64,000 nucleotides of DNA, from positions 558,001-622,000 of the forward strand of contig NZ_CP022098.1 of assembly GCF_002305875.1 (NCBI RefSeq), given 5' to 3'. Shown piece by piece: positions 50,067-58,756 of the stretch. The position numbers were made by a program, and so were the translations under genes. The notes below the pieces were generated by a model. That model did not search any database, was not told the origin of the DNA, and saw only the letters and a program-made list of their open reading frames with translations. The stretch comes from Cystobacter fuscus (GTDB lineage: Bacteria; Myxococcota; Myxococcia; Myxococcales; Myxococcaceae). Each line of letters begins with the position of its first letter. The stretch's first letter is position 1.

Positions 50067-51935
50067 CTAGGGTGCCTGCTCCCGGGGCATCACGCGCACG
50101 GGCGGCTCGATGAGGAGGGGGTCGGTGGCCCGGGGGTCGTCCGGCTCGTAGGCGGGAGAGGAGCGATCGGCGTAGGTCGCCTTCCACTTGCGGGGCACGC
50201 GCTCCAGGCCCACGGGGAACACGGTGAGCTGCCCCTCCGGGTCGATGCGCAGCCGCAGGAAGTTCTTCCAGTCGGGGATGGCCAGGGAGATGAAGGCCTC
50301 GTTGGAATGGGCGCCGAAGCCGTTGAGGCTCACCGTGAGGTAGAGGCCCATGACGAAGGGGCCCACGAGGAAGCCGCCCGCGAAGGTCAGGAAGGTGCCC
50401 AGCAGGAACTTGGCCCACATGTGCGTCCACCCGCCGGCGCACGCGTTGGCGCCGGGGATGATGAAGGACGCGAGCTGTGGGGGCGGTGGTTCGGCGCAGA
50501 TGCCCAGCGTGTTGACGGTGAAGAACATCGCGCCCCAGGCCACGAGGAACGCACAGACGATGTGTCCGAGGCCATGCATCAACCCCATGGGCACGCGCCA
50601 GCGCCCGAGGGCGGGATCCGCGAACCCCACCAGCCCCCCGAGCGTGGCCGCGCCCACCACCAGCGACATGGGCCGGTTCACCAGGGAGGCGGCCAACTGC
50701 CGCAGGGCCTCGTGGATGTTCAACAGCCCCTGGTTGCCCAGCTCCGTGTACGCCGACAGCGCGAGGAGCAGATAGAGCGTGCCCGTGAGCAGTCCGAAGA
50801 AGGGACTGTGGCGGATGAGCATCAGGTTCTGGCGCGTGAGCTCCCGCGAGGTCTTCTCGTCGGGAAAGCACTTCTTCTGCTCGCACCCGCAGCGCAGCCG
50901 CAGCGCCTGGGGGGCGTGGGTGGGGTGCATGAAGGCCCCGCCACCGCCCGCGGTGATCTTCTGCCGGCCCTCGGCGTCCTCGTGCCGCTTGTAGTGGTGC
51001 AGGTCCCCGGCGAGAAAGAGGCTGATGCGCCGGCCGAACACCTTCTCCTGGAGGTACTCCAGGTTGTTCTCCATGTAGCCCCGGGGCCGGGGCGTGGTGG
51101 CCGCGTGGATCCACGCCGGCTCCGCGTTGCACAGGATGATGCGGTCCCCCGGCTGCATGTACGTGGCCGTCTGGCGGAAGTACTCGAGCTGGGGCACGTC
51201 GATGTCGCTGTTGAGCTGGACGTCGGTGCCGATGAGCCACCAGCCGCGCGGCAGCTTGAGGGCGAAGTAGCTGCGGCTCTGGCGCGTGCGGCGCCCGGCG
51301 AACCAGCGGTCCGCGCAGAACAGCCGCATGAAGGCGGACAGGCCGTCGTACCAGTCGTGGTTGCCGGGGATGGCGAACAGGTGGGGGCTGGGCTCGGGCG
51401 AGCGCGACATGGCCTCGCGGTAGGGCTGCACCAGGCGCTGCTCGTACGTGTCGCGGCTCGCGCCCGGATACACCTGGTCTCCACCGAACACGAGGATGCG
51501 TCCGCGCTCCAGCGCGTGCGTCTCTCCGTTCGGGTCCTTCAGCTCCAGCGAGGGTTTGGCCAGCAGCCGCGCCACGGCGTAGGTGGAGTCCCACCCGTCC
51601 CCGGTGTCCGACACGTAGTCGAGCCAGAAGTCCTCGCCCGCCGCCTCGTCCGAGTAGTCGAAGTAGGGGGCCTGCGGACGCACCACGGCCTCGATGAGCC
51701 GGTGGTCCGCGCGCACGCCGAAGATGCTGGCCACGAGCGCGTCCATGCCCGAGCGGATGAGGTGCTGCGGGTGGAGCCAGCGCACCATGTCCGCGCGCTT
51801 CCAGGGCATGAGCTTGTGGCCCGAGGGCACATAGAGGATGCGATCGCTCGAGGCCTCCTCGCTCGTCTTCGGGGGAGAGGGCTTCGGCGCGTTGGCGGGC
51901 TCGGGGTGTGTCACGGAGGAGAAACCGTCTCCCAT
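50067..51935 (-). CDS. Membrane-anchored metallophosphoesterase
   Basis: The 622-residue protein has a calcineurin-like core in its first 330 residues: RILVFGGDQVYPG, FAIPGNHDWYDGLS and ISLFLAGDLHHYKRHEDAE, which carry the metal-binding Asp, Asn-His and His-Tyr-type residues. The second half has four or five TM helices (FFGLLTGTLYLLLALSAYTEL, SLVVGAATLGGLVGFA, VCAFLVAWGAMFFTVNTL, LLGTFLTFAGGFLVGPFVMG). Between them lies a cysteine-rich stretch (LRCGCEQKKC). It probably hydrolyses a phosphoester at the cytoplasmic face of the membrane; substrate unknown. The start at 51935 lacks a strong ribosome site. It diverges from the thioesterase gene. Confidence 0.85.
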   Translation of the reverse strand: MGDGFSSVTHPEPANAPKPSPPKTSEEASSDRILYVPSGHKLMPWKRADMVRWLHPQHLIRSGMDALVASIFGVRADHRLIEAVVRPQAPYFDYSDEAAGEDFWLDYVSDTGDGWDSTYAVARLLAKPSLELKDPNGETHALERGRILVFGGDQVYPGASRDTYEQRLVQPYREAMSRSPEPSPHLFAIPGNHDWYDGLSAFMRLFCADRWFAGRRTRQSRSYFALKLPRGWWLIGTDVQLNSDIDVPQLEYFRQTATYMQPGDRIILCNAEPAWIHAATTPRPRGYMENNLEYLQEKVFGRRISLFLAGDLHHYKRHEDAEGRQKITAGGGGAFMHPTHAPQALRLRCGCEQKKCFPDEKTSRELTRQNLMLIRHSPFFGLLTGTLYLLLALSAYTELGNQGLLNIHEALRQLAASLVNRPMSLVVGAATLGGLVGFADPALGRWRVPMGLMHGLGHIVCAFLVAWGAMFFTVNTLGICAEPPPPQLASFIIPGANACAGGWTHMWAKFLLGTFLTFAGGFLVGPFVMGLYLTVSLNGFGAHSNEAFISLAIPDWKNFLRLRIDPEGQLTVFPVGLERVPRKWKATYADRSSPAYEPDDPRATDPLLIEPPVRVMPREQAP

Positions 51936-52043
51936 GCGCCCCGCCGCGGTCAACTCCCGGATTCCCCCATCGCCAGGCGAGCGGGCGGGCGAGGGGTTGA
52001 TTGGAGTTGCCCTGGAGGGGGCCCCCGTGGTGCATGCAGTGCC

Positions 52044-52481
52044 ATGAATGACTTCTCCGTCACCGTGCGCTTTCCCATCCAGTGGTCCGACATGGACGCC
52101 TTTGGCCACGTGAACAACGCGCGCTACTTCACCTGGTTCGAGGCGGCGCGCATCGCCTACATGATCCGTGTCGGGCTGGTGAGCCCCGAGATGCGCAAGC
52201 CCGAGGGAGAGGGCGTGGGTCCCATCGTCGCCGCGACGAACGCGGAGTACCTGCGCCCGGTCGTCTACCCGGCGGAGCTGGTGGTGGGCGCGCGCGTCAC
52301 GCGCATCGGCACGACGAGCTTCACCATGGAGTTCGCGGTGGAGGACGCGAACAGTGGGGTGCGCTACGCGCGCGGCGGCGCGGTGATGGTGACCCTGCGC
52401 TACGCCGACCACCAGAAGGTGGCCGTGCCCGACGCGGTGCGCGCCGCGATCGAGCTCGTCGAGACCCGTGTCTTCGAGTGA
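52044..52481 (+). CDS. 4HBT hotdog-fold acyl-CoA thioesterase (YbgC-like)
   Basis: The 145-residue hotdog enzyme has the signature SDMDAFGHVNNARYFTWFE (catalytic Asp near residue 18, then a long helix) and closing strands FTMEFAVEDANSGVRYARG and AVMVTLRY. The family hydrolyses acyl-CoA or acyl-ACP thioesters. Its starting ATG is 108 bp from the divergent membrane phosphoesterase start. Convergent with the LRV-like gene (3 bp). Substrate chain length is not predictable here. Confidence 0.9.
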   Translation: MNDFSVTVRFPIQWSDMDAFGHVNNARYFTWFEAARIAYMIRVGLVSPEMRKPEGEGVGPIVAATNAEYLRPVVYPAELVVGARVTRIGTTSFTMEFAVEDANSGVRYARGGAVMVTLRYADHQKVAVPDAVRAAIELVETRVFE

Positions 52482-52484
52482 ACG

Positions 52485-53525
52485 TCAGTCGCCCCGGCGC
52501 GCGTCCGCGGGAGCGTTGGGGTGGCGCTGGAGCAACTGCCGCAGCTGCGGCTGGCGGCGCACGGCCTCCTGCTTGAGCAGGTGCGCGATGAGGGCCGGAG
52601 GCGCGGCGCTCCAGCGCGCCAGGTTCTGGATGAGCAGGGGCGAGCGGTAGACGCGTCCGCACAGGAGCGCCGCCGTCTTGCCGTCCACGGGCAGCCCCAT
52701 GAGCGCGCCCAGCACCCGGCCCTCGGTGAGGAGGATGAGCTCCACGCGCTCCTCGGCGGGCGCGGTGCTGAAACGTGAGCGCATCACCTCGCGCGCGGTG
52801 CGGCGGGTGCCCTCGGGGACGTCGCGATTGCCCACGACCTTGAACTGTTCCATCAGCCGGCGGCCTCCCCACAGACGGCGGAAGAGCCCCGCGGGCAGTT
52901 GAGGGTTGCGCACCAGCCACCGGCGTACCCCCGCGTCCGAGGCGAAGGCGGCGCGGCCACACAGTGCTTCCAGCCCCACCGGGTTGAGGTGGTGTCGGGC
53001 GATGAGCCGCGCATGCGCGAGCCCCAGGCGCGTGTTCTCCAGCAGCGCGTGGATGACGGCGGGCACCGGGTCGAAGCACAGCGCGGACAGCTCCGGCTCG
53101 CCGGACTCGCGCGCGAGCCGGGCCCGCTCATCCGCCGTGAGGGGATGCAGCCGCCGCTCGAAGAGCTGCCGGAAGGTGCCCGCGTGGGCCTCGGCGCCCT
53201 CGTCCTCCGGCTCTCCGGCGTCCTCCTCCTCCTCCCCGGCGTCGGGCAACTCCTCGGGTGTCCGTGGCGGCATGGCCGGTGCGGACGCCGCGGGGGCGGG
53301 AGTGGGAGTCGGGGGGACGGAGGTGGGCGGGGGATGAACGGCGCCGAGCGTCAGCAGACGGGCGAGGATGGTCTGGATGCGCTCGGGAGGCAGGCCCGTG
53401 AGGGCGGTCAGGTGCCGCACGGGCGTGGCGCCATCCAGGCGCGAGAGGACGAAGCCCTCCTCGGGTGTGAGCGGAAGCCGGGCGAGGGCGGTGGTGGGAA
53501 TGGGCTTGGGCGTCCAGTCGTTCAC
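52485..53525 (-). CDS. LRV/HEAT-like helical protein with acidic linker
   Basis: The 346-residue protein has an N-terminal winged-helix-like part (PIPTTALARLPLTPEEGFVL, DGATPVRHLTALTGLPPERI, about 5-50). A Pro/Thr then Glu/Asp linker (about 70-125) follows, then a C-terminal array of short paired helices with LRV spacing (ALLENTRLGLAHARLIARHH, VRRWLVRNPQLPAGLFRRLW, PALIAHLLKQEAVRRQPQLR). The GTG at 53525 has GAGGGAG before it; an ATG at 53630 would extend the gene to within 3 bp of the divergent DUF962 start. Function unknown; its helical repeats are of the same kind as those of the presumed RHS immunity protein at 3758. Confidence 0.7.
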   Translation of the reverse strand: MNDWTPKPIPTTALARLPLTPEEGFVLSRLDGATPVRHLTALTGLPPERIQTILARLLTLGAVHPPPTSVPPTPTPAPAASAPAMPPRTPEELPDAGEEEEDAGEPEDEGAEAHAGTFRQLFERRLHPLTADERARLARESGEPELSALCFDPVPAVIHALLENTRLGLAHARLIARHHLNPVGLEALCGRAAFASDAGVRRWLVRNPQLPAGLFRRLWGGRRLMEQFKVVGNRDVPEGTRRTAREVMRSRFSTAPAEERVELILLTEGRVLGALMGLPVDGKTAALLCGRVYRSPLLIQNLARWSAAPPALIAHLLKQEAVRRQPQLRQLLQRHPNAPADARRGD

Positions 53526-53633
53526 ATCCAGCTCCCTCGGCCCCTCTGAGCCTAGGCCGAATGACACCCGAGCACCAAAGAGGCGCCGTGGAGGGTTGAC
53601 GAAGGGGGCTCTTCCGGCGGCAGAATCCATCCC

Positions 53634-54041
53634 ATGAACGAGCGAATCCCAACCTACGCTGAGTTCTGGCCTTACTACCTGCGCGAGCACGCCCTGGCGA
53701 GCACCCGGTGGTTGCACTTCCTGGGCACTTCCGTCGCGGTCTGCCTGGCGGGCACCGCCGCGGTGACGGGCCGGGTGGGGCTGCTGCCGGCCGCGCTGGT
53801 GGCGGGTTACGGTTTCGCCTGGGTGAGCCACTTCACCCTCGAGAAGAACCGTCCGGCGACCTTCACCTATCCGCTGTGGTCGCTCGTCTCGGACTTCCGC
53901 ATGGCGGGCCTGATGCTCGTGGGCCGGTTGGACAAGCACCTGGCGCGCGCGGGCGTGCGTGACGAGGATGATCAATCCGGCGGTCACTTACAGCCCATCC
54001 CCCTGCCCGTGCGCAGCAACCACCGCCGGCACGGGCGCTGA
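53634..54041 (+). CDS. DUF962 (Mpo1/YGL010W-like) membrane protein
   Basis: The 135-residue protein matches the start of the DUF962 family: TYAEFWPYYLREHALASTRWLHFLGT. Two or three TM helices follow (about 30-50 and 55-75; SVAVCLAGTAAVTGRVGLL, PAALVAGYGFAWVSHF) and then WVSHFTLEKNRPATF. Yeast Mpo1 is a dioxygenase in sphingolipid alpha-oxidation; the bacterial role is not established. It diverges from the LRV-like gene. Confidence 0.85.
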   Translation: MNERIPTYAEFWPYYLREHALASTRWLHFLGTSVAVCLAGTAAVTGRVGLLPAALVAGYGFAWVSHFTLEKNRPATFTYPLWSLVSDFRMAGLMLVGRLDKHLARAGVRDEDDQSGGHLQPIPLPVRSNHRRHGR

Positions 54042-54068
54042 GCCCCCGGTGAGGGGTCCCCCCGCGCG

Positions 54069-56072
54069 CTAACCACCCCGGGGCAGGCGCACCGTGAAGA
54101 CGGTGTGCCCGCTCTCGCTGGAGCTCACCTGGGTCTCGCCTCCGTGCGCGAGGGCCACCTGCTGGACGATGTACAGCCCCAACCCCACGCTGCGCGAGCT
54201 GGCCTTGCCCGTGGCGCCGTGGCGGAAGGGCTGGAAGAGCGACGAGCGCAGCTCGGGGGCGATGGGCTCGCCCTCGTTGTGGACGGCCAGGAGCACGTCG
54301 TTTCCCTCGTCCCGCACTTCCACGCGCACGGGTGCGCCCTCGCGTCCGTGTTGCACGGCATTGCTCACCAGGTTGCCCACCACCTGGGTGAGCCGGTCCG
54401 GATCCCACCACCCCCAGCCGTCGCCCTGCACGTCCAGCTCCAGCCGCTGGTTCGCATACGTCACCTGAAGCTCCTCCAGCGCGCTCCGGCAGAGCTCGTG
54501 CAGGTTCACCCGCTCACGGTGGACGGGCAGGCCCCCATTCGTGTTGCTGCGCGCGAAGTCGAGGATGTCGTTGAGCATCCGCGCCATCCGCGCCGCGCTG
54601 GAGCGGATGCGCTCCACCGCCCGCTGCGCGTCCGCTCCCAGGTTCTCCTCGCGTCGCAGCAGCCCGGCCGAGATGCTGATGGCGTTGAGCGGGTTGCGCA
54701 GATCATGCCCTACCACGCCGATGAGCCGCTCGCGCAGCTCGCCCGCCCGGCGCAGCTCCGCCTCCACCTGCTTCTGCTGGGTGATGTTCACCAACACGCA
54801 GCCCACCCCGTCCACCTCGCCGTCCGTGTTGCTCACCGGGTAGTAGTGGCAGAGCCAGTGCTGCTCGGGGCCCTCCTTCCAGGGCGGGCTGGTGAACTCA
54901 TGGTTGCAGATGGGGGTACCCTCCTCCAGGACCCGGCGGAAGCAGGGCTCGATCAGCGCGGCGACCCAGTCGGGTGCCATCTCGCGCAAGGGTCTTCCCA
55001 GATGCTGCTCCGTCGGGTGGCCGTTGAGCCGGGCCAGGGTGTCGTTGATGCAGATGAAGCGCAGCTCCCGGTCCACGAGGCTCAGGCCCACCGGACACGT
55101 TTCCACCAGCGCGTCCACCAGGGACAGCAGGCGCTGGGCCTCGGCCCGCGCGGCTTGTTCCTGTTCGATCAGCTCCGCCTTCACGATGAAGTTGATGGCG
55201 CGCGTCATCAGGGTGCGGAAGAGCTGTTTGTCGGATGGGGTGAAGTCGAAGAGGGTTCTCGAGCCCATGTGGGCCACGCCGATGAGCCGCTCTCCCTGGA
55301 GCAGGGGCACGCTGTAGATGGCGCGCACGCCGAGCCGGCGGACGAGGTCCGAGCGCACCTTGGGATGGGTGGACGCCATGCGCACGAGGAGTGGACGGCG
55401 CTCGGTGGCCACCTGGCCGGTGAGCCCCGCGTCGAGCGGAATGCGGAGGTTGGACTCCATGGCCTCCCGGGCACCGAGCCCCACCGCGGCGCGCAGCCGA
55501 AGCTCCGCCTTCTCGCTCAGCAGGATGGCGGCGCCATCCACCGACACCGAGCACTCCTGCAGGATGTTCAGCAGCCGGAACAAGAAGGTGTCGACGTCCT
55601 GACTCGTGACGGCCGCCTCGGACACGCGCTCCAGCGCCTCGAGCATCCGGTCGCGCATGGTCGTGTAGAGCGAGGTGGCGCGGAGGATGCCCTGGTCGAT
55701 GCACTCGTGGAGCAACGCCCACTGCGCGAAGCCACCCACATGGGCCAGGCGCTGGTGGATGCAGCGGCGCAACAGCCCGAACTCCAGGGCGATCTGCGCC
55801 GGCTCCAGGCCCGCTTCCAGGTGGTGCAGGGTGTGCTCGTCGGGGATGAACCGGGCCAGCTGTCCCTCGGCTGGAGGGTGCTCCAACACGTCCGCCATCC
55901 GCTCGAGGAAGCCGGGCAGGTCGTCGTGCAACAGCGCCTCGCGTGCCAGCCCGTCCGGTTGGTGCTCCGCCACGGCCCTTTCCCAGGTGCGCAGGATGTC
56001 CTCGCGGTGCCGCCGGAGGGAGTCCGCCAGGTCGTGTGTTTCGTCCGAGGAATGCTCACCCTTCTCCTGCAT
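54069..56072 (-). CDS. RsbRD-GAF-PAS sensor histidine kinase
   Basis: The 667-residue soluble kinase has an N-terminal RsbRD-like helical domain (about 8-150; LRRHREDILRTWERAVAEHQ), GAF (about 165-310; LNILQECSVSVDGAAILLSE, IPLDAGLTGQVATERRP), PAS (about 330-445; LVETCPVGLSLVDRELRFI), HisKA (GVVGHDLRNPLNAISISAG) and HATPase (NLVSNAVQHG, SVGLGLYIVQQVA). The N-terminal domain is shared with stressosome-type sensors. It converges on the DUF962 gene. The ATG at 56072 is chosen because it starts the domain; an ATG at 56123 is possible. Confidence 0.9.
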   Translation of the reverse strand: MQEKGEHSSDETHDLADSLRRHREDILRTWERAVAEHQPDGLAREALLHDDLPGFLERMADVLEHPPAEGQLARFIPDEHTLHHLEAGLEPAQIALEFGLLRRCIHQRLAHVGGFAQWALLHECIDQGILRATSLYTTMRDRMLEALERVSEAAVTSQDVDTFLFRLLNILQECSVSVDGAAILLSEKAELRLRAAVGLGAREAMESNLRIPLDAGLTGQVATERRPLLVRMASTHPKVRSDLVRRLGVRAIYSVPLLQGERLIGVAHMGSRTLFDFTPSDKQLFRTLMTRAINFIVKAELIEQEQAARAEAQRLLSLVDALVETCPVGLSLVDRELRFICINDTLARLNGHPTEQHLGRPLREMAPDWVAALIEPCFRRVLEEGTPICNHEFTSPPWKEGPEQHWLCHYYPVSNTDGEVDGVGCVLVNITQQKQVEAELRRAGELRERLIGVVGHDLRNPLNAISISAGLLRREENLGADAQRAVERIRSSAARMARMLNDILDFARSNTNGGLPVHRERVNLHELCRSALEELQVTYANQRLELDVQGDGWGWWDPDRLTQVVGNLVSNAVQHGREGAPVRVEVRDEGNDVLLAVHNEGEPIAPELRSSLFQPFRHGATGKASSRSVGLGLYIVQQVALAHGGETQVSSSESGHTVFTVRLPRGG

Positions 56073-56266
56073 CACGAACACCCCCCAGGTCACCTCCCCT
56101 CTGTCCGCGCGTAAGGTGCGCATGGCGGGTGGACGTGGCCGCTGTCCCCAGAGGCGAGAAGCGGCCCTTCACGCAGGGTCCGCCACTTCCCTCGGCGCCC
56201 GGCGGGACGCACCGAACGCCCTTCCGGTTGGCTGTGCCACCCCGAAGAAGGGGATAGGTTGGGAGA

Positions 56267-57229
56267 ATGAGCACCCTGCTTCTCAGCCGCACCGATGTCC
56301 TCCGGTCCATGGAGGCCCTCCCCCTGCTGGAGGACATGCGCGCCGCGTTCCGCGTGGACGCCGAGCGCCGACTCGCCGAGCCCCAGCTGCTCCGCTCCTC
56401 CCCACCGGGCCAGGCCACGCTGGCGGTCTCCTTTCCTGGCACCCTGTCCGGTCTGGCCGCTTCCACCGTCACGGTGCTGTCGCGGGCTTCCGGGCCCACG
56501 GCCTCCCGCCAGGGCGTGGTTCACCTGTACGAGCTCGAGACGGGGGCGCTGCTGGCCATCATGGACGCGGGCCACCTCACGGCGCTGCGCACCGGGGTGG
56601 TGGGAGCGCTGGCGGCGGACGTGCTCTCCCGGCCCGACTCGTCCCGGGTGGCGCTGCTGGGCGCCGGGCCCGCGGCGTCCATGCAGCTCAAGAGCCTGCG
56701 GCTGGTGCGCAGCCTCCAGCACGTGCGCGTGTATGACGAGGACATGGCGCGCTCGGTGGACTTCGCCGCCCGCATGTACCAGGCACTCAACCTTCCGGTG
56801 CGGCCCGCCCTGTCCGTGGAGGAGGCGGTGGAGGACGCGGACATCGTCGTCATCTCCATGGCCTCGCGCGAGCCCTTGCTGCTGCCCGGCATGTTGCGCG
56901 GGGGCACGCACGTCACCGTGCTGGACGCGGACACGCCGGAGTCCGTGGTCATCTCCGCCGGGCTGCTGCGCCAGTCCACCTTCTTCTGTGATCACCGCGA
57001 GCTCAACGCCCGCCTGGGCGCGCCCGCGCGCGTGGGCCTCGGGGTGGACGTCATCCACGCGGAGCTGGGCGAGGTGCTGGCCGGCCAGAAACCCGGCCGC
57101 GGCGACGCCAACCAGGTCACCGTCTTCGGCTCGGTGGGGCTGCCCTTCCAGGATCTGGTCGCCGCCTGGCACGTCTACCAGGGCGCGCGAGGCGACGACT
57201 CCGTGCGGCGCATGGACTTCGGCGCCTGA
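56267..57229 (+). CDS. Ornithine cyclodeaminase / mu-crystallin family enzyme
   Basis: The 320-residue NAD(P)-binding protein is of the OCD/mu-crystallin group: LLEDMRAAFRVDAERRLAEP at the start, SFPGTLSGLAASTVTVLSRA, LLAIMDAGHLTALRTGVVGAL, the dinucleotide loop VALLGAGPAASMQLKSL, ADIVVISMASREPLLLPGML and GDANQVTVFGSVGLPFQDL. The family reacts with amino or imino acids such as ornithine, alanine and lysine derivatives; the exact substrate is not predictable. GGGAG lies close before the ATG. It is rightward and convergent with the small gene that follows. Confidence 0.88.
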   Translation: MSTLLLSRTDVLRSMEALPLLEDMRAAFRVDAERRLAEPQLLRSSPPGQATLAVSFPGTLSGLAASTVTVLSRASGPTASRQGVVHLYELETGALLAIMDAGHLTALRTGVVGALAADVLSRPDSSRVALLGAGPAASMQLKSLRLVRSLQHVRVYDEDMARSVDFAARMYQALNLPVRPALSVEEAVEDADIVVISMASREPLLLPGMLRGGTHVTVLDADTPESVVISAGLLRQSTFFCDHRELNARLGAPARVGLGVDVIHAELGEVLAGQKPGRGDANQVTVFGSVGLPFQDLVAAWHVYQGARGDDSVRRMDFGA

Positions 57230-57238
57230 CGCGCACGC

Positions 57239-57496
57239 TCAGTGCGAGGTGCGCCGGGAGGTGGGGGGGATTTCCCGGGGGCCCGACAGCAGGCTGTCCG
57301 GACCGTGGTGGAGGAACACCTCGTCCTCGATGACTTCCCGCACCTCGCCCAGGGGCACCGCGTAGCCCCGGCGCCACACGAGCACTCCCTTCTCGACGAT
57401 GAACTCCTCGTCCGTCACCTCGACGACGTAACCGAGCATCTCGCCACGCGGAGTCCATACCGCCATCCCCGCGTGCAACTCCGAGCGATCCACCAT
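57239..57496 (-). CDS. Small PRC-barrel-like protein
   Basis: The 85-residue protein (MVDRSELHAGMAVWTPRGEM) has an all-beta pattern with AGMAVWTPRGEMLGYVVEVT, EFIVEKGVLVWRRGYAVPL and EVREVIEDEVFLHHG that recalls the PRC-barrel. It has an AGGGAGAGG box before the ATG at 57496. It has no signal or TM. It is leftward and converges on the cyclodeaminase gene. Function unknown. Confidence 0.75.
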   Translation of the reverse strand: MVDRSELHAGMAVWTPRGEMLGYVVEVTDEEFIVEKGVLVWRRGYAVPLGEVREVIEDEVFLHHGPDSLLSGPREIPPTSRRTSH

Positions 57497-57663
57497 GGCC
57501 ACCTCTCCCTGTCGCTCAAGCTAGGGCCCGGCGTGAGGCGCTGGCACCGGCCGGGCGGTCAGGGGAGCGTCCGAGGGTTGGCCGGTATACGAAAACCCGG
57601 GAAGGGCACGGGCGCTGTGTCCTCTTCCCGCGCATGCCCATCTTCCCCTCAGGAGGTGTGTGA

Positions 57664-57954
57664 ATGTTGATGGGATGGATCGCATCGAGGATGGGGCGCT
57701 GGACACGCATGCTGGCGGGCGCCTCGCTGGTGGTGGGAGGGCTCGCCCGAAGGTCCAGCTCGGGACGGGTGATGGCGCTGCTGGGCCTGCTTCCCCTGGT
57801 CGAGGGGGCGTTCGACGTCTGTGTCCTGGGCCCCCTCTTCGGTCTGCCCATCCAGGGCGAGGCCATCCGCCGCAAGGCGGGACGCATCGGCGAGGACTCG
57901 CTCCTGCCCCACCCGCCGCTGTTCCCGTCCGATCGCCCCTTGCTGTTGCACTGA
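57664..57954 (+). CDS. Small inner-membrane protein of the DUF2892 type
   Basis: The 96-residue protein has one strong hydrophobic helix pair (MLAGASLVVGGLARR, MALLGLLPLVEGAFDVCVLGPLF). The layout, a short basic start, G-W-I-A-S-R-M-G-R and two TM helices, is that of DUF2892 (YgaP_TM-like). AGGAGG precedes the ATG. A soluble Pro-rich tail ends it. Function unknown. Confidence 0.75.
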   Translation: MLMGWIASRMGRWTRMLAGASLVVGGLARRSSSGRVMALLGLLPLVEGAFDVCVLGPLFGLPIQGEAIRRKAGRIGEDSLLPHPPLFPSDRPLLLH

Positions 57955-57985
57955 GGGAGGCGGCCTCCGGGCCGTCCCGGGCTGG

Positions 57986-58675
57986 CTAGCCCTGCACCTG
58001 GAAGGGGATGTCGAGGGTGCCGAACTGCTCGCCCGTCCGTGCGTCCACGAGCCTCGCGCGCAGGGTGACCTGGCCCTCGCGCTCGCTCACGTTCTGGAAA
58101 TAGAGGAACCCCGTCACGGCGCCTCCGGGCTGCAACGTCCCCTGGGGCAGGGCGGCCTTCACCATGTCCTCGGTCGGCAGGGGCTCGGGGGCGTAGCCGT
58201 ACGCGTAGGGCCCGTAGAACGGATCATAGAAGGGATCGAACCAGCCCAGGCCCCAGCCGAAGCCCGGCCAGATGGGCGGCCGGCCCACGAAGATGGGCTC
58301 GGCCACGCCCTCGCCCGCCTGGCCCGAGCCGCCCACGCCCGAGACGTTCTCCTGACTGAGCTGCGGGAGCGTGAGCGCGGCGTACTCGAAGCGCGAGGTG
58401 CCCACCAGCGTGAAGTCCTCGGGGGCGACGCGCAGGGGCCGCCCGCTCTGGTTCTCCAGGCGGATCTCCACCGGCGTGACGATGCGGCCGAGGTGGGAAG
58501 GGGAGCCCTTCCAGGCGGCGCCATTGGCCACCAGCCGCACGCCATGCTCCTGGGCCAGGGGCGTGCCGGCCGGCGTGGTGGGCGTCGAGGCCAGCGGCCG
58601 CAACGTCGTCGTGGACACACACCCCACGGCGAGCAGCGCCGTGGCGAGAACGGGCCGGAAAGCACGCATGCGCAT
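57986..58675 (-). CDS. Envelope lipoprotein of unknown function
   Basis: The 229-residue product has a lipoprotein signal (LATALLAVGCVSTT) preceded by a basic start. The body has a beta-sandwich-like pattern (VTPVEIRLENQSGRPLRVAP near residue 66; AVTGFLYFQNVSEREGQVTL near the end) and an aromatic/glycine-rich central loop (GWGLGWFDPFYDPFYGPYAY). A GGAGGAGGAG box precedes the ATG. No family recognised. It lies downstream of the NmrA gene on the same strand, 81 bp away. Confidence 0.8.
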   Translation of the reverse strand: MRMRAFRPVLATALLAVGCVSTTTLRPLASTPTTPAGTPLAQEHGVRLVANGAAWKGSPSHLGRIVTPVEIRLENQSGRPLRVAPEDFTLVGTSRFEYAALTLPQLSQENVSGVGGSGQAGEGVAEPIFVGRPPIWPGFGWGLGWFDPFYDPFYGPYAYGYAPEPLPTEDMVKAALPQGTLQPGGAVTGFLYFQNVSEREGQVTLRARLVDARTGEQFGTLDIPFQVQG

Positions 58676-58756
58676 GGAAAAGCTCCTCCTCCCAGGAAGG
58701 TAGGAAGAGCTCGGAGGGGACGCGGGGCGCCGGGCGGTGCCCGCTCGCTGGGCGGA

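Noticed and set aside
49683-52481. 932-residue rightward frame ending as the thioesterase
   Set aside because: Only its last 145 residues are real; the rest is antisense to the metallophosphoesterase and helical genes.
54105-56114. 669-residue rightward frame antisense to the histidine kinase
   Set aside because: Shadow; the kinase frame holds GAF, PAS, HisKA and HATPase motifs.
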